A DNA stretch of 8,779 nucleotides from Micrococcales bacterium (GTDB lineage Bacteria > Actinomycetota > Actinomycetes > S36-B12), in contig NZLD01000037.1 in assembly GCA_002694095.1 (NCBI GenBank), positions 56,220 through 64,998 of the forward strand. The letters are read 5' to 3'. Below are positions 6,423 through 8,779 of the stretch, piece after piece. The notes beneath the pieces were generated by a model. That model searched no databases and was not told the origin of the DNA. It saw only the letters and a program-made list of their open reading frames with translations. The translations under genes and the position numbers were made by a program. How positions within the stretch are numbered: the stretch's first letter is position 1; each line of letters opens with the position of its first letter.

Positions 6423-7349
6423 CTATGACTGTTGACGCCGATCGAAAATTGCGTTCAGCGTGATACCCGCGGCGACGGAAGCGTTCAGCGACTCCTGCCC
6501 GTCGACCATCGGGATTCCGATCAAGAAGTCGCATGTTTCGGCAACCAGACGTGACAGGCCCTGTCCTTCGGAGCCCAACACGAGGGCCACTCGGTCACCA
6601 ACCACGTCATCGTTGATGTCGCTGATACTCGTCTCAGCCCGGGCGTCCAACCCGATCGACATCCATCCGTCGCCGTGGAGTGTCTCGATGGTCGACCGAA
6701 GATTGGTGACCCGCGCGACCGGGAGGCGTGAGAGCGCTCCTGCGGACGCTTTCCACGCAGACGCTGTAATCCCCGCGGATCTTCGCGACGGCAAGATCAG
6801 GCCGCTCGCACCGAAGGCTGCGGCCGATCGAGCAATTGCTCCTACGTTGTGGGTGTCGGTGATTCCATCGAGCAACACCACGAGGTTTCCCGTAGCCACG
6901 GTGTCGAGATCCGCATACTCGTAGTCTTTGATCGCCAGGACCAGTCCTTGATGACTTCCGTTATGGGAGAGCTCGTCCAGGTCTGTCCGCGCTCCTTCGA
7001 AGACGGGTATTCCCAACTCGTGCGCAAGGGCTAACGACTCACGCCAACGGTCGTCCGGCTCTGCCCGCACCTGCAGATACAAGCCGGTTGCTGGGACGCC
7101 CGCGCGAAGGGCCTCGAGAACCGGGTTACGCCCGATGACCACATCACCGGAATGAATCTGGCTGGTCCGCGTCGAGGACGGTGCGTGCTTTCGTGCGCGT
7201 CGAGCCGCTGGATGATGTGCACGGTCCTTGGCTTTCGGTGTGGGGCCTTTCCCTTCGAGGCCTTGCTTTCGTTGACCTCCCGATCCAGAGGAGGACCCCT
7301 TCTTCGATCCTTTCCGGGTCGCTCCACGGCGCTGTGAGTTACCCGCCAT
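6423..7349 (-). CDS. rlmB: 23S rRNA (guanosine(2251)-2'-O)-methyltransferase, RlmB/TrmH family
   Basis: This 308-residue SpoU/TrmH-type SPOUT methyltransferase is predicted to 2'-O-methylate a guanosine in the 23S rRNA P-loop using S-adenosylmethionine. Residues 1-67 are a Lys/Arg/Gly/Ser-rich disordered tail beginning MAGNSQRRG, usual in actinobacteria and absent from E. coli RlmB. Residues 68 to about 140 are the substrate-binding domain (GRNPVLEAL 73-81, HQG 133-135). The SPOUT domain has motif 1 with Asn168 and Arg174 (THNVGAIAR), motif 2 GSEGQG (259-264), and motif 3 IPM with ESLNASVA (279-293), which form the knot and SAM site. The ATG at 7349 is chosen because the family starts with MAGNSQRRG; a GTG-type start at 7370 would add seven residues. 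It overlaps the end of cysS by 11 bases, so the two are cotranscribed and coupled. The exact target base is inferred; other TrmH paralogues exist. Confidence 0.92.
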   Translation of the reverse strand: MAGNSQRRGATRKGSKKGSSSGSGGQRKQGLEGKGPTPKAKDRAHHPAARRARKHAPSSTRTSQIHSGDVVIGRNPVLEALRAGVPATGLYLQVRAEPDDRWRESLALAHELGIPVFEGARTDLDELSHNGSHQGLVLAIKDYEYADLDTVATGNLVVLLDGITDTHNVGAIARSAAAFGASGLILPSRRSAGITASAWKASAGALSRLPVARVTNLRSTIETLHGDGWMSIGLDARAETSISDINDDVVGDRVALVLGSEGQGLSRLVAETCDFLIGIPMVDGQESLNASVAAGITLNAIFDRRQQS

Positions 7350-8754
7350 CGCTGGACCCACCGTCGTCACTCAGGGACCACCGAGGACCATCCGGGGTGT
7401 CTTCGATCTCGATGCCGGCCGCTTTCAACTGGTCACGAATCGCATCGGCACTGGCGAAGTCTTTGCGTTCCCGCGCGGCTTGCCGTTGCTCCAGCGCAAC
7501 GGCAACGAGCGCATCCACCGCGCCCTCCAACCGTCCACCCGCGTCACCGCGCCGCCAATCCGACGGGTTCAGCCCGAGAACATCCAGCATGGCCACGACA
7601 GATTGGGCTCTGGCTCTGACCGTCTCGACATCTCCACGTGCGATGGCTGCATTGCCCTCACGCACCACACCATGGATGACGGCGATGGCCTGCGGGGTAT
7701 TGATGTCATCATCCATCGCCTCGTCGAAATCAGGATGCCTGTCGTCCGCATCGACGTCGAAAGCGTCACCGATCACTTCCGCGGCTCTCGTCAGGAAACC
7801 CTCGATTCGCTGGAAGCCTTGACCGGCGTCCGTGACCATCGCATCGGAGAACTCCAACATCGAGCGGTAGTGAGCACCCGCCAGGTAATAGCGAAGCTCG
7901 ATGGGGCGCACCCGTTGAACGACCTCCGAGACGAGGAGCGAGTTACCCAGTGACTTGCTCATCTTTTCCCCAGCCGTCGTCACCCACGCGTTATGCAGCC
8001 AGTAATTGGCGAACCCGTCTCCTACACATCGAGACTGCGCGATCTCGTTCTCATGGTGCGGAAAGACGAGGTCCAGTCCGCCGCCGTGAATGTCGAAAGT
8101 CGAGCCCAGGTACTTGCGCGCCATCGCCGAGCATTCGATGTGCCACCCGGGACGCCCCGGACCCCACGGCGTTTCCCACGAAGGTTCGCCCTCTTTGGCG
8201 CCCTTCCACATGGCGAAATCCCGGGGATCTCTCTTGGACCGAGCCTCGGCGTCATCCGCTGCGAGCATGTCGTCGACCTTCTGGCCACTCAACGAGCCGT
8301 AGTCCGCATACGCACGGACGTCGAAATACACGTCGCCGTTCGCTGCGTAGCCGACACCTGCGTCCATGAGTCGCTGCATCAAGTCGACCATCTCGGGGAT
8401 GTGCCCGGTTGCTCGTGGCTCGTACGTTGGGCGTAGGCAACCAAGAACGTCGTACGCCTCGGTGAATGCCCGCTCGTTGCGCATCGCCACCACCCAATAA
8501 GGGACGTCTTCATGACCGGCGTTGTGCAGGATCTTGTCGTCGATATCGGTCACGTTGCGGACGTACGTGACGTCGTAGCCGCGGGCGCCCAACCAGCGCC
8601 TGACGATGTCGAAAGCCACTCCACTGCGAATGTGCCCCACGTGCGGCGGCCCCTGGACGGTGGCGCCGCATACGTACATTCCCACTCGACCGGGTTCGAT
8701 CGAGGCGAACTCACGTACCGTTCGAGTACAGGTGTCGTGCAGGCGAAGAACCAC
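7339..8754 (-). CDS. cysS: Cysteinyl-tRNA synthetase
   Basis: This 471-residue class I synthetase (E. coli 461) charges tRNA-Cys in the cytosol. Seen directly are the HIGH motif as HVGH (38-41), KMSKS (264-268) inside [10 protein letters not shown], and the four zinc ligands Cys29, Cys208, His233 and Glu237. Those match E. coli Cys28, Cys209, His234 and Glu238 and give cysteine selectivity. The C-terminal half has the DALR-type helical region and the usual end [17 protein letters not shown]. The start is GTG 8754: the following MVLRLHDT fits the family (MxLRLYDT) and the reading would otherwise run off the window. There is no Shine-Dalgarno, but TACTGT lies six bases upstream, which suggests leaderless translation. 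It is the first gene of a cysS-rlmB operon; in many actinobacteria ispD/ispF lies just upstream, outside this window. MshC, the mycothiol homologue, is unlikely given the full KMSKS and C-terminal domain. Confidence 0.97.
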   Translation of the reverse strand: MVLRLHDTCTRTVREFASIEPGRVGMYVCGATVQGPPHVGHIRSGVAFDIVRRWLGARGYDVTYVRNVTDIDDKILHNAGHEDVPYWVVAMRNERAFTEAYDVLGCLRPTYEPRATGHIPEMVDLMQRLMDAGVGYAANGDVYFDVRAYADYGSLSGQKVDDMLAADDAEARSKRDPRDFAMWKGAKEGEPSWETPWGPGRPGWHIECSAMARKYLGSTFDIHGGGLDLVFPHHENEIAQSRCVGDGFANYWLHNAWVTTAGEKMSKSLGNSLLVSEVVQRVRPIELRYYLAGAHYRSMLEFSDAMVTDAGQGFQRIEGFLTRAAEVIGDAFDVDADDRHPDFDEAMDDDINTPQAIAVIHGVVREGNAAIARGDVETVRARAQSVVAMLDVLGLNPSDWRRGDAGGRLEGAVDALVAVALEQRQAARERKDFASADAIRDQLKAAGIEIEDTPDGPRWSLSDDGGSSDGG

Positions 8755-8760
8755 GGTGAG

Positions 8761-8766
8761 ACAGTA
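8761..8766 (-). promoter_or_regulatory. Candidate -10 box for a leaderless cysS-rlmB mRNA
   Basis: On the minus strand TACTGT (TANNNT form) is followed by six bases and then the GTG start of cysS. The start codon would coincide with the transcription start. The -35 region, if any, lies beyond the window edge. Confidence 0.4.
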
Positions 8767-8779
8767 GCGGTGCGGCCTA

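Overview
The window looks like ordinary chromosome from a bacterium of the Actinomycetota, of moderate rather than extreme GC. Three things point there: a bacterial XPB-type helicase of the mycobacterial kind, a DUF3263 protein (a family essentially confined to Actinobacteria), and a monocistronic groEL with a GGDMGGMDF tail under CIRCE control. The cysS-rlmB pair, whose RlmB carries a long basic tail beginning MAGNSQRRG, is also typical of actinobacteria. I cannot name a genus. Coding density is high, no stretch over 300 bases lacks a gene, and I see no phage, insertion sequence, CRISPR array or obvious transferred segment.

Layout. Bases 1-1823 (+) hold the 3' end of an M20-type metallopeptidase gene, translationally coupled by a 4-base GTGA overlap to the XPB-family DNA repair helicase. 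Bases 1848-3057 hold a divergent pair: a probable YceI-like protein (-) and a TMEM175/DUF1211 membrane protein (+). The membrane gene runs head-on into groEL (-, 3136-4773). The groEL terminator begins at the last base of the facing gene's stop codon.

Upstream of groEL are two tandem CIRCE operators, one of them laid over a recognisable promoter. Next on the minus strand come a DUF3263 gene (4930-5226) and a CPBP intramembrane protease gene (5406-6158), whose leader carries a 14-bp tandem repeat containing the Shine-Dalgarno-like sequence. A tRNA-Thr(UGU) gene (+, 6341-6415) faces the cysS-rlmB operon (-, 6423-8754), in which the two genes overlap by 11 bases.

Most genes are housekeeping: protein folding (GroEL), translation (CysRS, RlmB, tRNA-Thr) and DNA repair (XPB). 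The accessory-looking genes are the YceI-like protein, the TMEM175-like channel and the CPBP protease. I found no convincing undescribed multi-gene system. The points most worth a second look are regulatory: the double CIRCE at groEL, the tandem-repeat leader of the protease gene, the candidate leaderless starts of cysS and the TMEM175 gene, and the M20-XPB coupling.
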